Source of the DNA: Pseudomonas gessardii
GTDB taxonomy: Bacteria > Pseudomonadota > Gammaproteobacteria > Pseudomonadales > Pseudomonadaceae
NCBI RefSeq assembly: GCF_001983165.1
Contig: NZ_MNPU01000008.1
Location: 1-64,000 of the forward strand
DNA length: 64,000 bases
Direction: 5' to 3'
In this document: positions 25,825 through 35,989 of the stretch, one piece after another
Layout of the letters: every line of letters begins with the position of its first letter
Position numbering within the stretch: the first letter of the stretch is position 1
The notes under the pieces: generated by a model
Seen by the model: the letters and a program-made list of their open reading frames with translations, nothing else
The model's database searches: none
What the model was told of the DNA's origin: nothing
Program-made: the position numbers and the translations under genes

Positions 25825-28800
25825 TCAAGGGGCGGGCATCAACCCCACTTCAGCCTTCAACGCATTGATCAACATGTTTTCGTAGCTGAACCGCTTGCCC
25901 TGCATCGGCTCCCAGCGCTCGACATAAAACAGGCCGTTGTTGTCGACCTTGATCGGTGTCGACACGATCTCCCCGCTGCGCGAGCGATGCAGCAAGTGGT
26001 TCTGCGAGGGCGACGGGCGTTCGATCAGGAACAGGCCGGGCCGGTTCAGGCGTGCCCTGTCCACCGCGACGAAGGGCGCCGGGGCTTGGATCCCGGCAAC
26101 GCCGGCGTCCAGGATGAAGTCGCTGCGCAAGGCCCTGGTGTAAGGGCTGATCCCTTCGGAAACCGTCTCCCAGGCACCCGCTCGAATATTCTGCGCCAGC
26201 GCCGGGGCGGTGTCCCGGACATGCAGGCTGACCGCCCCCTGCAGTTGCGCGAGGCCAGGCACGCTCAGGTGGGTGTTGGTGTGCGCGCTGCCCACGAAGG
26301 CCACCCACTTGTGCGGTCCGTGTGCGGCCTGGTCGGCCTCGATTACCTTGGAGGCGAAGTAACTGAACAGCTGGTTGCGTGAGACGTCCGCGTCCCCCAA
26401 CCCCTTGATGTGGTAACTGGCGGTGCAGTCCAGGGCGCGGATGCGCATGCCGTGCCGTGCCGCGATCTGGATCACTTCGGTGTAGGTATCGCTGCCTTTG
26501 TAGCCCGGCATATGGCCTCGATCCAGTTGCGCGAGGTGACGTTTGAGGTTATCCGGCAGCCGTTGTGTCTGCACAAATAGATCCAGCTCTTGCTGGTGCA
26601 TATCGGTCAGCAAGTGCTCCACATACAGCGTCTTGAACTCCAGCTCCTTGAGTGTCCCCATGTAGTCGCGCAGCAAGCGTTTGCTCGATTGCGCACTGTG
26701 CCCTTCACCGATCACCAGTCCTGAAAACTCACTGTGACGGATTTTCTCCAGCAGCGCCTCCGGGGTTTTTGGCAGGCCGAGGACGGCTGGCTCGGGCCTG
26801 GCCGGTGGCACGTGGCTGTCCAGGTAAGTGCTGGCATCCGCACTCAGGCGGGCCCGGGTGCTCAGAAACGCTCTGAAGGCTTCCTGATGCTCCGGGTTCT
26901 GCGGGAAGTAGCGCGTGTCCAGGCCATGCCGTGCTCCGGTCTGACGAGCGATGCTGTCCCTGAGAGGAGGGGCGATGTCGTATTCGTCGTAATGTGTCAC
27001 CACCGCAGCTGCTGCGCTGGACGATGCTGGCGGCTCGGGCGCTTTGTATGGGGTCTGCATTGCCCACTGGTAATCGCCCCTGGGCAGCGCATCCCCCGCC
27101 AGGGCGCTGGGGGTGTCGACCCACACGCCCACGGGTTGGTCCGCGCCCACATCCACCACGCGCAACGCGACTGCGTCCTCTAAGTCCGCCAGGCCAGGCG
27201 TCTGCTCGAAAGTACGCAGTCGGGAATGATCCACCAGGGCAACCCAGCGTTCATCCTGCTCGTCGAGGGCATTGGCCTGAATGGCCTTGTGGGAGTAATA
27301 GTTTCTGATGCTGTTGCCGCGTGGTGTCGTCGGTGGGGTGTCGCCCATTTGCAGGGCGTCGTCCAGCCAATAGGAGGTTGAGGCATCCAGGGCCTTGATC
27401 TTAAAGCCCTTTTCCTGAGCCTTGCGTACCAGGGCGACGTAGGAGTACTCGGCGTCCTCGGCCAAGCCAAAGGCTTTGTCGACGGTCTTCAGGTGCCGTT
27501 CGATGTGCTGCCAGGATTTTCCGCTGTTGAGCTTCTCCAGTTTTGGACGAAATACATCACCGGGCAGGTACTCGATATAAAGGTGCTTGAAACCTTTGCT
27601 GATCAACGCGTCCATTTGTGTGACCAGCAGCTGTTTGCTGGCGATGGAGCCGGGTACCGCGCCAATGACCAGGTTCTTGTTACCGCTGAAGGCATCGCTG
27701 GCGAGCAGTTGTGCAAACGGCGTGCTGACGTCCAGGGCCGCAAGCTCGGCGCGGGCCGGCAACGGGTCAAGAGCCTTGAAAAAGTCCTGGGCGTCGCTGG
27801 CCAGGCGTTCGACCTGTTGCAGGTAGGCGGTGCGCAGGGATTTGAGTTCAATGGCGGCGCTTCCCAGGATCACGTCTTGCGAGCCGAAATCCCACTCCGA
27901 GCGCCGCAGTAGCCCGGTGCGCACATCCGGGTCGAGTACCAGTTCCAGTTTGTTGGCGTACTTTGCCGGCATCTCATAAGGCTTGAGCGGCTCCGGTGTG
28001 TCGGGCAATTTTTCATACTTGGGCGCGCCACCGGTGACGCCGGTGCGGCGCCACACCCCTTGCGCATCAGGTGCCGCCACGCGAGTGGTGGAGATCAGTT
28101 TGCCGGTAGGCGGATCGAGTCGGTACAGCAAATACCGTCCGATCGGGTCCGGGGAGTTTTTCGCCCAAAGCAACTCGCCATCGAACAGCACTGCCTGCAT
28201 GTCTGCCGGCGCAAGTGTCTGGGGTTGCAGGGGATGCACCAGCTTCAGGACCTCGCTCGTCGCAGCGGCGCTCTTGGCGACCTCGCGCAGGGCTGGTCTT
28301 GCAAGCTGTCTAAGGGAAACCAATGCCGGACGCAGGTCGGTGAACGCCGCGCCGGCGCTGTTCAGCACATAACCGATCAGGTGTTCCACGGCGGCACTCG
28401 TATCGCCTTGTTGATAGGCGTTCAGGGCCAGCATGCCGTCCTTGAACGCCAGCAGCATGCCCAGGCTCAGGCTGAGGATGGGAAACGGCGCAGTAGCAAT
28501 GGCGGTGACCCACTCCACGCAGTTCCACAGGATCCCGGTAATCATCTGAGTGCGATTGAGCGTGGTGCCTTCAACGTCATCGATCTTGCGCTGCAGCTTC
28601 ATGTCATACAGTGCCCGACGCAGATCCAGCAGGGGCGGCTGTGCACGGGTTGTGTCATAGCGGGCCGGGCTGGCGTCGGTTTTGTTCAGGTCCTCGGGCA
28701 GTTGTGCCTTGGCCTCCTCAAGGAAGGCACGGACCCGGACCTGGGACGGCGCGCCGACCCGCAAGGTGAAGTAGGCCACCATGCCGGGGATTTTTTTCAG

Positions 28801-31563
28801 CAGGTAATTGAACAACCGTGCTTCACGGAAGTTGATGCCGTCCGGGGCGTTGGGGGTATAGAGCAAGGTAGGGAACCCGGCGTGACTGAAAAGGAAATTG
28901 CCCATCACCCACTCGCCGTCCACCAGCAGGCGATGGATGGCGTAGGTGGCGCGTGTTTCTGTGGCGGTACTGTCCATGCTGGCGATACTGCGCTGCAGCC
29001 ATTCCCAGTCGGGCGTGGCGATATCCCCTTGCAGCCGGCACTCCAGCGCGGCGTTCTGCATCTGGCGCTGGGTGATGCTCAGGGTCGCATTGCGTCGCAG
29101 GTCATAGTCCGCGCTGCCGGTGTTCAGCAGCCGGGCCCTGACCTCGTTGATGTAGTGCTGGCCGACCCAGGTGCCGGTGACCGAACGGGCGACCTTTTCG
29201 GCGGTGAGTGGGCTCAGATCAACGCCTGGCGGGCCTTTGAAACGGGCGGCGCGTGAGAACTTCTCGTCGATAAAACCCACGCCGTCGGCGTAGCCGTCGC
29301 GGTACAGCTGGGTGTAGGTCAGGGGCTGTGCCGCCTGGCCGATCAGTGCCGGCGGCGAGAAGGCCCACACGGTGTCGGGGTCGATATCGTTCTGGCTGCG
29401 CCCCAGCAGCTGATTCAGGCGTTTTTTGGCCTGTTCATGCAGGTAGTGGGTGAAGCTGGGGAATTGTGCATCAGACAATGGGAAGTCGTTATAGGTGTAC
29501 AAGGCCCCTTCGCTGTCTTCGGTCAGTTTCATCAGGTTCTGACGGTTGTCGGCGCTGGTGGAGCGATACCAACTGGGCGTGCTGAACTCATAGTCGTCGA
29601 TACGGGTCGCCAGCACATGGGCTGACATGGCCTTGAGGCAGTCGGCGTGGCTGCCGATATTGCCAAAGCGGATTTCTTTGTATTCCTCGTCGTGAAACTT
29701 GAAGCTCAGGCCGCTCAGGACCCGCTTCATGGCCTCGCGAAACCGCAAGGCGACCCGCTTGATCAGGTAGTCGGTGAGGGTGCCCGGAGGCTGTCGGGTG
29801 CCGTTGTCCAGGCTCCAGCCAAGGATGTGGCGTTGGCAGGCGATTTCACTGTCGAACACCTGGAATTGCTGCTCCCGTGGTGCCTCGGGTGTACACAGCA
29901 GCAAGCGGATGACCGCGCCGTGGGCATTGCTTTGGCGCAGTACCCACAGGTCTTGCAACTGGGCTTCATGCAGCGACAGGGTCGCGGCGCTCAGGCGGCT
30001 GTCGGTGCCCTGGCGCAGATGCTGCACCAATTGAAAGTCATCCTCACTGAGGTGCCCTTGCAGCAGTGCGGTGTAGGCCAGCGCGTTGATCCGCTGGTCG
30101 AGCATCCGTTCAATCGCGAGGCTGACGGCGGGCTTGGCGTGCATCTGTTGTTGCGCATCGGCAAAGTCGATACGCGGTTGCAGGGTGCCGATCAGCTGTG
30201 CGAGCCAGGCAGGAGTCAGCTCCTCGTAGGCCTTGGGCAGCGGCGCGCCTTGATAGGTGAGCGTGGTTTTGTTCAGGAAGTCCGAGCCCGTCAGGGCATC
30301 GCCGGCTTGCAGTCCGCGCAGGGCCAGGTCGACCAGGGTGCGGACATGCTCGTACTCGCCGATGGGATCTACGTAGCGCCGGGTGTTGACCTCCAGATGC
30401 TCCGGTGCCAGGTCGTGGATATCCAGTTCATCGCTCAAGCGTTCGAGCAGTTGATAGCGGGCCAGGGTTTGCGGGGTGGTGACCGGGCCCAGCAGGTCCA
30501 GCAGGGCTTGGCGGGCGTCGTTATAGCCCGCCAGGTGTTCGGCCAGCAGGGCGCGGCGGGTTTCGCTGGCGCTGCGGTACCAGTCCGGCGCACTGTGGCG
30601 CAGGTGGCGTTCCAGCAAGCGCTGGGCGCGCCATTGCAGGCGCGCGCTGATGTCGGGCAAGGCCGCCGCAATGGCATGGTCCAGGGCGTCGATCAACTGA
30701 GCGGCGTCCTGCCCGGGGTTGTCCACCAGGCTCAAGGCCCGCTCGATGTCCTGGGTACGTTTGTCGATCAGGGCATTGTAGGTGTGTTCAAACAGCGGTT
30801 TGTCGTGGATCGGTGCCAGTGCCAGCGGCCAGATTGCCCCAGGCGTTATGTCGCGATAACGCACAGGCAGCAGCTGCATGAAGGCACGCCGCTGTGCGAC
30901 CGCGTCCATGGCTTGCAGCAAATGCGTGTTCAGTTGTGCCAGGGAGCCGAAGGATTCGATCCCCCGCGCAGGGGTGAACAACATGACTTCACCCACCGGT
31001 GGGGCTGAGGTCAGGTCGCTAGCCCGTGGGCTGGCGTGTTCGGTCAGGACAAAGGCGCCGGCCAGTTCGACAGTCCGTTCCTGATAAACGAAGCTCAGGG
31101 CGTACAGGCCGGGGCGCAGCGTGCTGCCTAGGGGGACACGCTCAAGCATGGCCTGTTGTTGCGGGTGCAGCAGGCGGTCGCGGGCGCTGAGGGCGGTTTC
31201 ATTGGCTAGGGCGGTGAAACCGGCTTCAAAGATCATGAAGGATTTGCGCGGCTTGCCGTCGATCTGCTCGTTGCGATCAAGCGCCAGCAGATAAGGATTG
31301 AGGGTGCTCTTGAGGGTCGCCACCCGGGCGGGCAGATCGCCCTGGGTTATCCCTTGATAAAGGGCCCGGCTCTTGCTCAGAAACTGGTGCCGGTAACGGG
31401 TCAGGATGCCGTTGAGTTTTTCCAGGTAGGCCAGTTCGGCAGCGGGTTTGTGTGCGGGCAATAGCGCTGCTTCGACCTGGAGCAGGTGATGCCCGATTTG
31501 GTTGAGATGGCCCTTGATACCTTCAAAGGCCTGGGGTGTGGTGCTCACAGGCACGCTCTCCAT
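25825..31563 (-). CDS. Giant toxin-like protein with two TIKI/EreA-like domains
   Basis: About 1912 aa, no signal peptide. The first about 1080 residues resemble the dermonecrotic-toxin-like (DUF6543) region, and a hydrophobic segment follows (ATAPFPILSLSLGMLLAF). Two related C-terminal domains come next. The first (about 1295-1460) has lost its signature (GAVP at 1301, VDHS at 1444). The second (about 1614-1775) keeps GEGH at 1619, YVEH shortly after and GSAH at 1758, matching the paired GxxH motifs of TIKI/EreA/ChaN-like enzymes. The extreme C-terminus matches the 1010-aa protein. I start at ATG 31563; a GTG at 31548 with ggag nine bases upstream is equally plausible. The frame open to 31722 only reads a palindromic repeat. 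No adjacent secretion gene was seen. Confidence 0.75.
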   Translation of the reverse strand: MESVPVSTTPQAFEGIKGHLNQIGHHLLQVEAALLPAHKPAAELAYLEKLNGILTRYRHQFLSKSRALYQGITQGDLPARVATLKSTLNPYLLALDRNEQIDGKPRKSFMIFEAGFTALANETALSARDRLLHPQQQAMLERVPLGSTLRPGLYALSFVYQERTVELAGAFVLTEHASPRASDLTSAPPVGEVMLFTPARGIESFGSLAQLNTHLLQAMDAVAQRRAFMQLLPVRYRDITPGAIWPLALAPIHDKPLFEHTYNALIDKRTQDIERALSLVDNPGQDAAQLIDALDHAIAAALPDISARLQWRAQRLLERHLRHSAPDWYRSASETRRALLAEHLAGYNDARQALLDLLGPVTTPQTLARYQLLERLSDELDIHDLAPEHLEVNTRRYVDPIGEYEHVRTLVDLALRGLQAGDALTGSDFLNKTTLTYQGAPLPKAYEELTPAWLAQLIGTLQPRIDFADAQQQMHAKPAVSLAIERMLDQRINALAYTALLQGHLSEDDFQLVQHLRQGTDSRLSAATLSLHEAQLQDLWVLRQSNAHGAVIRLLLCTPEAPREQQFQVFDSEIACQRHILGWSLDNGTRQPPGTLTDYLIKRVALRFREAMKRVLSGLSFKFHDEEYKEIRFGNIGSHADCLKAMSAHVLATRIDDYEFSTPSWYRSTSADNRQNLMKLTEDSEGALYTYNDFPLSDAQFPSFTHYLHEQAKKRLNQLLGRSQNDIDPDTVWAFSPPALIGQAAQPLTYTQLYRDGYADGVGFIDEKFSRAARFKGPPGVDLSPLTAEKVARSVTGTWVGQHYINEVRARLLNTGSADYDLRRNATLSITQRQMQNAALECRLQGDIATPDWEWLQRSIASMDSTATETRATYAIHRLLVDGEWVMGNFLFSHAGFPTLLYTPNAPDGINFREARLFNYLLKKIPGMVAYFTLRVGAPSQVRVRAFLEEAKAQLPEDLNKTDASPARYDTTRAQPPLLDLRRALYDMKLQRKIDDVEGTTLNRTQMITGILWNCVEWVTAIATAPFPILSLSLGMLLAFKDGMLALNAYQQGDTSAAVEHLIGYVLNSAGAAFTDLRPALVSLRQLARPALREVAKSAAATSEVLKLVHPLQPQTLAPADMQAVLFDGELLWAKNSPDPIGRYLLYRLDPPTGKLISTTRVAAPDAQGVWRRTGVTGGAPKYEKLPDTPEPLKPYEMPAKYANKLELVLDPDVRTGLLRRSEWDFGSQDVILGSAAIELKSLRTAYLQQVERLASDAQDFFKALDPLPARAELAALDVSTPFAQLLASDAFSGNKNLVIGAVPGSIASKQLLVTQMDALISKGFKHLYIEYLPGDVFRPKLEKLNSGKSWQHIERHLKTVDKAFGLAEDAEYSYVALVRKAQEKGFKIKALDASTSYWLDDALQMGDTPPTTPRGNSIRNYYSHKAIQANALDEQDERWVALVDHSRLRTFEQTPGLADLEDAVALRVVDVGADQPVGVWVDTPSALAGDALPRGDYQWAMQTPYKAPEPPASSSAAAAVVTHYDEYDIAPPLRDSIARQTGARHGLDTRYFPQNPEHQEAFRAFLSTRARLSADASTYLDSHVPPARPEPAVLGLPKTPEALLEKIRHSEFSGLVIGEGHSAQSSKRLLRDYMGTLKELEFKTLYVEHLLTDMHQQELDLFVQTQRLPDNLKRHLAQLDRGHMPGYKGSDTYTEVIQIAARHGMRIRALDCTASYHIKGLGDADVSRNQLFSYFASKVIEADQAAHGPHKWVAFVGSAHTNTHLSVPGLAQLQGAVSLHVRDTAPALAQNIRAGAWETVSEGISPYTRALRSDFILDAGVAGIQAPAPFVAVDRARLNRPGLFLIERPSPSQNHLLHRSRSGEIVSTPIKVDNNGLFYVERWEPMQGKRFSYENMLINALKAEVGLMPAP

Positions 31564-31633
31564 GCTGGGGATTAGAACCCACAGCATGGGCAGGCGTGTC
31601 TTTGGCCGGGCGGTAGATAAGTAGCGGTACGCC

Positions 31634-31720
31634 GATCGTTCCCACGCTCTGGACGTTCTGCGTCCGCTCCTGACGCGGAGCGTCAGAGGATGCGTCCCCA
31701 CGCAGAGCGTGGGGACGATC
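31634..31720. repeat. Palindromic repeat between nagE and toxin-like gene
   Basis: Same family as the 107-bp repeats at 19545, but shorter (87 bp) and internally deleted; it begins gatcgttcccacgctctg and ends with the inverse. Its end overlaps the TGA stop of nagE (31719-31721). Confidence 0.88.
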
Positions 31721-33416
31721 ACGCGTCGATCGGGCGGCTAACCAAGCGCTCCAGTGCTTGACCCATCCCCGCCGCCTTGTCGCCCATCAACAGGTGCCAG
31801 ACACCGTTATCCAGCCGGCTCATGCCTTGGCAACCGAGCGCGGTCAGCTGGGCTTCAGACACCGCCGAGTCATCCCCCAGTTGCACACGCAACCGTGTTA
31901 TCGCCACCGCTTCCAGCCGGTGGACATTCCCTCGGCCGCCCAAGGCACTCAGCCATTGCTCGGCTTCTTGCACATTCACCGTCACGGGCTTATCCACCGG
32001 CGCAACCGCCGCAGGCGCAGTGGCCACAAACGACGGCATGGCCAGGCGAATCTCATCGGCAATGCTGTCGGCCATCGGCCCCACCACCACCTGCAAGCTG
32101 CCGCCATTGCCGGGGCGGACCACGGCCATCGCCCCCAGGGCCTTGAGCTCGGCGTCCACGGCCTTGTTGCGGTCCACCATGTCCAGGCGCAGGCGCGTGG
32201 TGCAGGCGCCGATGCTGAGCAGGTTGTCGGCACCGCCCAGGGCCCGGATATAGGCGGCGGCGCGCTGGTTGTCGGTCAGGGCCTCGCTCTGCACCACCTG
32301 GATATCTTCACGCCCGGGGGTCTTGAGGTTGAAGCGCCGGATGCAGTAGTTGAACACGCTGTAGTAGATCACTGCGTAAGCCAGGCCCACCGGGAACACC
32401 AGCCAGCCATTGGTGGACTTGCCCCAGCCCAGCACCATGTCGATGAATCCCCCGGAGAAGGTAAAGCCCAAGTGGATATTCAGCAGGTTGGTGACCGCCA
32501 TCGACAGGCCGGTGAGCAGCGCATGCAGCAGGTACAGGAATGGCGCGAGGAACATGAAGGCGAATTCGATCGGCTCGGTGACCCCGGTCAGGAACGAGGT
32601 CAGGGCCATCGACAGGAAGATCCCGCCCATGATCTTGCGCCGTTCCGGCAGGGCGTTGCGGTACATCGCCAGGCACGCGGCAGGCAGGCCGAACAGCATC
32701 ACCGGGAACATGCCGGTCATGAACTGGCCGCCTTTGGGGTCGCCGGCAAAGTAGCGGGTCAGATCGCCGGTGACCACCGCGCCGGTGGCCGGGTCGGTGA
32801 AGCTGCCGAACACAAACCAGGCCATGTTGTTGAGGATATGGTGCAGGCCGGTGACGATCAGCAAGCGGTTGAACACGCCGAATACAAAGGCGCCGAGGCT
32901 GCCGCTTTCCATCAGCAGTACGCCGAAGCTATTGATACCGTGCTGCACCGGTGGCCAGACCAGCCCGAAGATCACCCCCAGGCCCACCGCCGAAAACCCG
33001 GTGACAATCGGCACAAAGCGTCGCCCGCCAAAAAACGCCAGGTATTCCGGCAGCTTGATGTCCTTGAAGCGGTTGTACAGCGCCCCGGCCATCAGGCCAC
33101 TGACGATCCCGGCGAGCATGCCCATGTTGATGGTGCTGTCCATCACCTTGAGGGTAGAGACCATCACCAGGTAGCCAATGGCCCCGGCCAGCCCGGCCGT
33201 GCCGTTGTTGTCGCGGGCAAAGCCCACGGCGATGCCGATGGCGAAGATCAGCGCCAGGTTGGCGAAGATCGCTTGCCCGGCGTCGTGCATGACGGCGATG
33301 TTCAGCAGGTCGGTGTCACCCAGGCGCAGCAGCAGGCCGGCAATCGGCAGGATGGCGATGGGCAGCATCAGCGCACGGCCCAGGCGTTGCAGGCCTTCGA
33401 TAAACAGTTGGTACAT
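31719..33416 (-). CDS. nagE: PTS N-acetylglucosamine transporter NagE, EIICB plus EIIB-like
   Basis: 565-aa inner-membrane transporter that imports GlcNAc as GlcNAc-6-phosphate. EIIC comes first (about ten membrane segments, GVTEPIEFAFMFLAPF), then EIIB with the phosphorylated cysteine C405 in GACTTRLRL, then a second EIIB-like domain with Ala505 in VAITRLRVQL where cysteine would be. Enterobacterial NagE has EIIA at this end instead; here EIIA is in the neighbouring fusion protein. The ATG at 33416 has aaaggag upstream; the longer frame to 33530 is rejected. Last gene of the nag operon. Confidence 0.95.
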   Translation of the reverse strand: MYQLFIEGLQRLGRALMLPIAILPIAGLLLRLGDTDLLNIAVMHDAGQAIFANLALIFAIGIAVGFARDNNGTAGLAGAIGYLVMVSTLKVMDSTINMGMLAGIVSGLMAGALYNRFKDIKLPEYLAFFGGRRFVPIVTGFSAVGLGVIFGLVWPPVQHGINSFGVLLMESGSLGAFVFGVFNRLLIVTGLHHILNNMAWFVFGSFTDPATGAVVTGDLTRYFAGDPKGGQFMTGMFPVMLFGLPAACLAMYRNALPERRKIMGGIFLSMALTSFLTGVTEPIEFAFMFLAPFLYLLHALLTGLSMAVTNLLNIHLGFTFSGGFIDMVLGWGKSTNGWLVFPVGLAYAVIYYSVFNYCIRRFNLKTPGREDIQVVQSEALTDNQRAAAYIRALGGADNLLSIGACTTRLRLDMVDRNKAVDAELKALGAMAVVRPGNGGSLQVVVGPMADSIADEIRLAMPSFVATAPAAVAPVDKPVTVNVQEAEQWLSALGGRGNVHRLEAVAITRLRVQLGDDSAVSEAQLTALGCQGMSRLDNGVWHLLMGDKAAGMGQALERLVSRPIDA

Positions 33417-33442
33417 GGCGAGTCTCCTTTTTCTTGTTGTTG

Positions 33443-35968
33443 TCAGCTCAACGGCCAGTGCTGTTGACAGGCTTGGCGCACGGCCCTGGCGCTGCTCAGG
33501 TTGAGCAGGCCCTGGCTCAGTTGCCGGCATTGCGCGGCGTCGAGGTGGCGCACGCGGTCTTTGATTTCGGCAATTTGCGGCGGGCTGACGGACAGCTCCA
33601 GCACCCCCAGGCCGACCAGTACGGGAGTAGCCAGCGGGTCAGAGGCCAGGGCGCCACACACGCCGACCCAGCGCCCGTGTTTGGCCGCCCCGGCGCAGGT
33701 CTGGGCGATCAGGCGCAGCAGCGCCGGGTGCAGGGCATCGACCCGCGCGGCCAGGCCGGCGTGGTCGCGGTCCATGGCCAGGGTGTACTGGGACAGGTCA
33801 TTGGTGCCGATCGACAAAAAGTCCGCATGCTCGGCCAGTTGCTCGGCCAGCAGCGCAGCGGCCGGTACTTCGATCATCACTCCCAGTTCCGGGCGCTGGG
33901 TCAGTTCCAGTTCGGCGCACAGCTCATCGAGGCGCTGGCGGATATGCAGCAACTCGTCGACTTCACTGACCATCGGCAACAGGATCCGGCAGCGTTGCAA
34001 CGGGCTGACCTGCAACAGGGCGCGCAGCTGCTGGTCGAGCAGTTCCGGGCGCACCTGGGCCAGGCGAATGCCGCGCAGGCCCAGCACCGGGTTGGCCTCG
34101 GCGGGCAGGGGCAGGTAGTCGAGCTGCTTGTCGCCGCCCACATCAATGGTGCGGATGATCACGGACTTATCACCCATGGCATCCAGGACGGCTTGATAGG
34201 CCTGGCGCTGTTCCTGCTCATCGGGTGCGGTGCGGCGGTCGACAAACAGAAACTCGGTGCGCAACAGGCCCACGCCATCGGCGCCGTTTGCAAAGGCAAG
34301 CTGCGCCTCGCTGCTGGAGGCGACATTCGCCGCCACTTCAATGCTCACGCCATCGAGGGTATTGGCGGCGGCCTGGGCCTGGGCCTGTTGCTGCTGGCGG
34401 CGCAGCCGTTGCGCGTCACGGAACTGATGGACCTGGGCGTGCCGTGCCTCATCCGGCATGAGTTCCAGGCGCCCATTGCTGGCGTCCAGCACTACCCGTT
34501 GGCCTTGGGGCACGTCCAGGACTTCACTGCCCAGGGCGACCACACAGGGCAAGCCTTTGCCCCGCGCCAGGATTGCCACATGGGAGGTGGCGCCGCCTTC
34601 GGCCATGCAGATACCGGCCGCGTCTTGCGCGCTCAATTGCAGCAGGTCCGAGGGGGTCAGTTCATGGGCGACGACAATCGCGCCCGCAGGCAATTCAAAC
34701 TGCCAGGCCTCACCCAGCAGGGCGCGCAACACCCGTTGCTGTAAATCCCGCAGGTCGTTGGCGCGTTCGGCAAACAACGGCTTGCCCAAGCCCAGCAACA
34801 CCGCACATTGGGCCTGGATCGCATCGCGCCAGGCGTGGGTGGCGGCGCTGCCTTGCTCGATGGCGCCGGTGGCGGCTTCCAGCAGGGTCGGGTCTTCCAG
34901 CAGTGCCAGGTGGGCGGCGAAGATCTCTTCTTCCTCCACGGCCTTGCGCTGGCGGGCGTGGTCCAGGGTGTTGCGGATTTCGCCGCGTACCTGTTCCAAG
35001 GCACTGTCCAGGCGCTGCAATTGCTCATCGCGCCCATGGTTGCCCGGGTCTTGCGGCAATTCGATGGTATTGAGGCGCAACAGCGGCCCGCAGACCAGCC
35101 CGGGAGCGGCACACACGCCCTGCAAGACGCCCGCTTCGCTATGGAGCGGGCGCGCAGCGACGATCACCGGGGCCTGCACGTGTTCGCCGGGGGTGACCGA
35201 CAGGGCCGCGACCAGTGCCTGCAACGCCGCGTCGCAATCTTTGCCCTGGCAGGTGACCTGTACCTCGTCCTGCTCACCAATGCCCAGCCCCATCAGGCCG
35301 ATCAGGCTGGCGCACGACGCCGATTTACCGGCGAAATGCAGCTGCGACTGGCTGCTGAAACCCTGGGCGGTCTTGCGGATCAGGGCTGCGGGGCGCGCAT
35401 GCAGGCCGCCGCGATGGGTGATGCGCACGCTGGCGCTGGCATGGGCCTGGGAGTGGTCGGACACAGACTGCACGGCGGCAGGCTGACGCGCGACGATGCG
35501 CAACAGGGCTTCACCGACCTTGACCGTCTTGACGGCCACCGGGCGCAACTCGAACTGCTCGCCATTGGTGAGGATGATCAGGCTGACCAGGCTTTTGCAC
35601 TGGCGGGCGATGCGGTCCAGGTCAAAGCGCACCAGGGGCTGCCCATTGCTGACCCGCGCACCTTGCTTGACTAGCAAGGCAAAGCCTTCGCCTTGCAGTT
35701 GCACAGTGTCGATGCCCACGTGCAACAGCACCTCGGCGCCATTGTCGGCACGAATCGTCAGGGCGTGGCCGGTACGGGCGACATGGATCACCACACCGGC
35801 GCACGGCGCATGCAGGCAGTCGTTGAGGGGGTCGATGGCAATCCCGTCGCCCATGGCGCCACTGGCGAACACCTCGTCAGGCACGTTGCCCAGGGTCAGC
35901 ACCGGTCCGCTGAGGGGGGCGCTGAGGGTGAGGTCATTATTATTGTCGGGCATGGGCACGGTACTCAT
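33443..35968 (-). CDS. nagF: PTS EIIA-HPr-EI fusion for N-acetylglucosamine
   Basis: 841-aa phosphotransfer protein with the order EIIA (histidine in EVLLHVGIDTVQL), HPr (HRGGLHARPAALI) and Enzyme I (EGGATSHVAILARGKGLP; TNDLSQYTLAMDRDHAGL). It feeds PEP-derived phosphate to NagE. The start at 35968 lies 21 bases after the stop of the deaminase gene; an ATG five codons in is an alternative. Paralogue of the fusion in the trehalose locus, same domain order and almost the same length. Confidence 0.93.
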   Translation of the reverse strand: MSTVPMPDNNNDLTLSAPLSGPVLTLGNVPDEVFASGAMGDGIAIDPLNDCLHAPCAGVVIHVARTGHALTIRADNGAEVLLHVGIDTVQLQGEGFALLVKQGARVSNGQPLVRFDLDRIARQCKSLVSLIILTNGEQFELRPVAVKTVKVGEALLRIVARQPAAVQSVSDHSQAHASASVRITHRGGLHARPAALIRKTAQGFSSQSQLHFAGKSASCASLIGLMGLGIGEQDEVQVTCQGKDCDAALQALVAALSVTPGEHVQAPVIVAARPLHSEAGVLQGVCAAPGLVCGPLLRLNTIELPQDPGNHGRDEQLQRLDSALEQVRGEIRNTLDHARQRKAVEEEEIFAAHLALLEDPTLLEAATGAIEQGSAATHAWRDAIQAQCAVLLGLGKPLFAERANDLRDLQQRVLRALLGEAWQFELPAGAIVVAHELTPSDLLQLSAQDAAGICMAEGGATSHVAILARGKGLPCVVALGSEVLDVPQGQRVVLDASNGRLELMPDEARHAQVHQFRDAQRLRRQQQQAQAQAAANTLDGVSIEVAANVASSSEAQLAFANGADGVGLLRTEFLFVDRRTAPDEQEQRQAYQAVLDAMGDKSVIIRTIDVGGDKQLDYLPLPAEANPVLGLRGIRLAQVRPELLDQQLRALLQVSPLQRCRILLPMVSEVDELLHIRQRLDELCAELELTQRPELGVMIEVPAAALLAEQLAEHADFLSIGTNDLSQYTLAMDRDHAGLAARVDALHPALLRLIAQTCAGAAKHGRWVGVCGALASDPLATPVLVGLGVLELSVSPPQIAEIKDRVRHLDAAQCRQLSQGLLNLSSARAVRQACQQHWPLS

Positions 35969-35989
35969 CAGGAAACGACAGAAATCAAC

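Noticed and set aside
31564..31722. N-terminal extension of the 1912-aa toxin-like protein
   Set aside because: The added residues translate the palindromic repeat at 31634-31720 and overlap the nagE stop.
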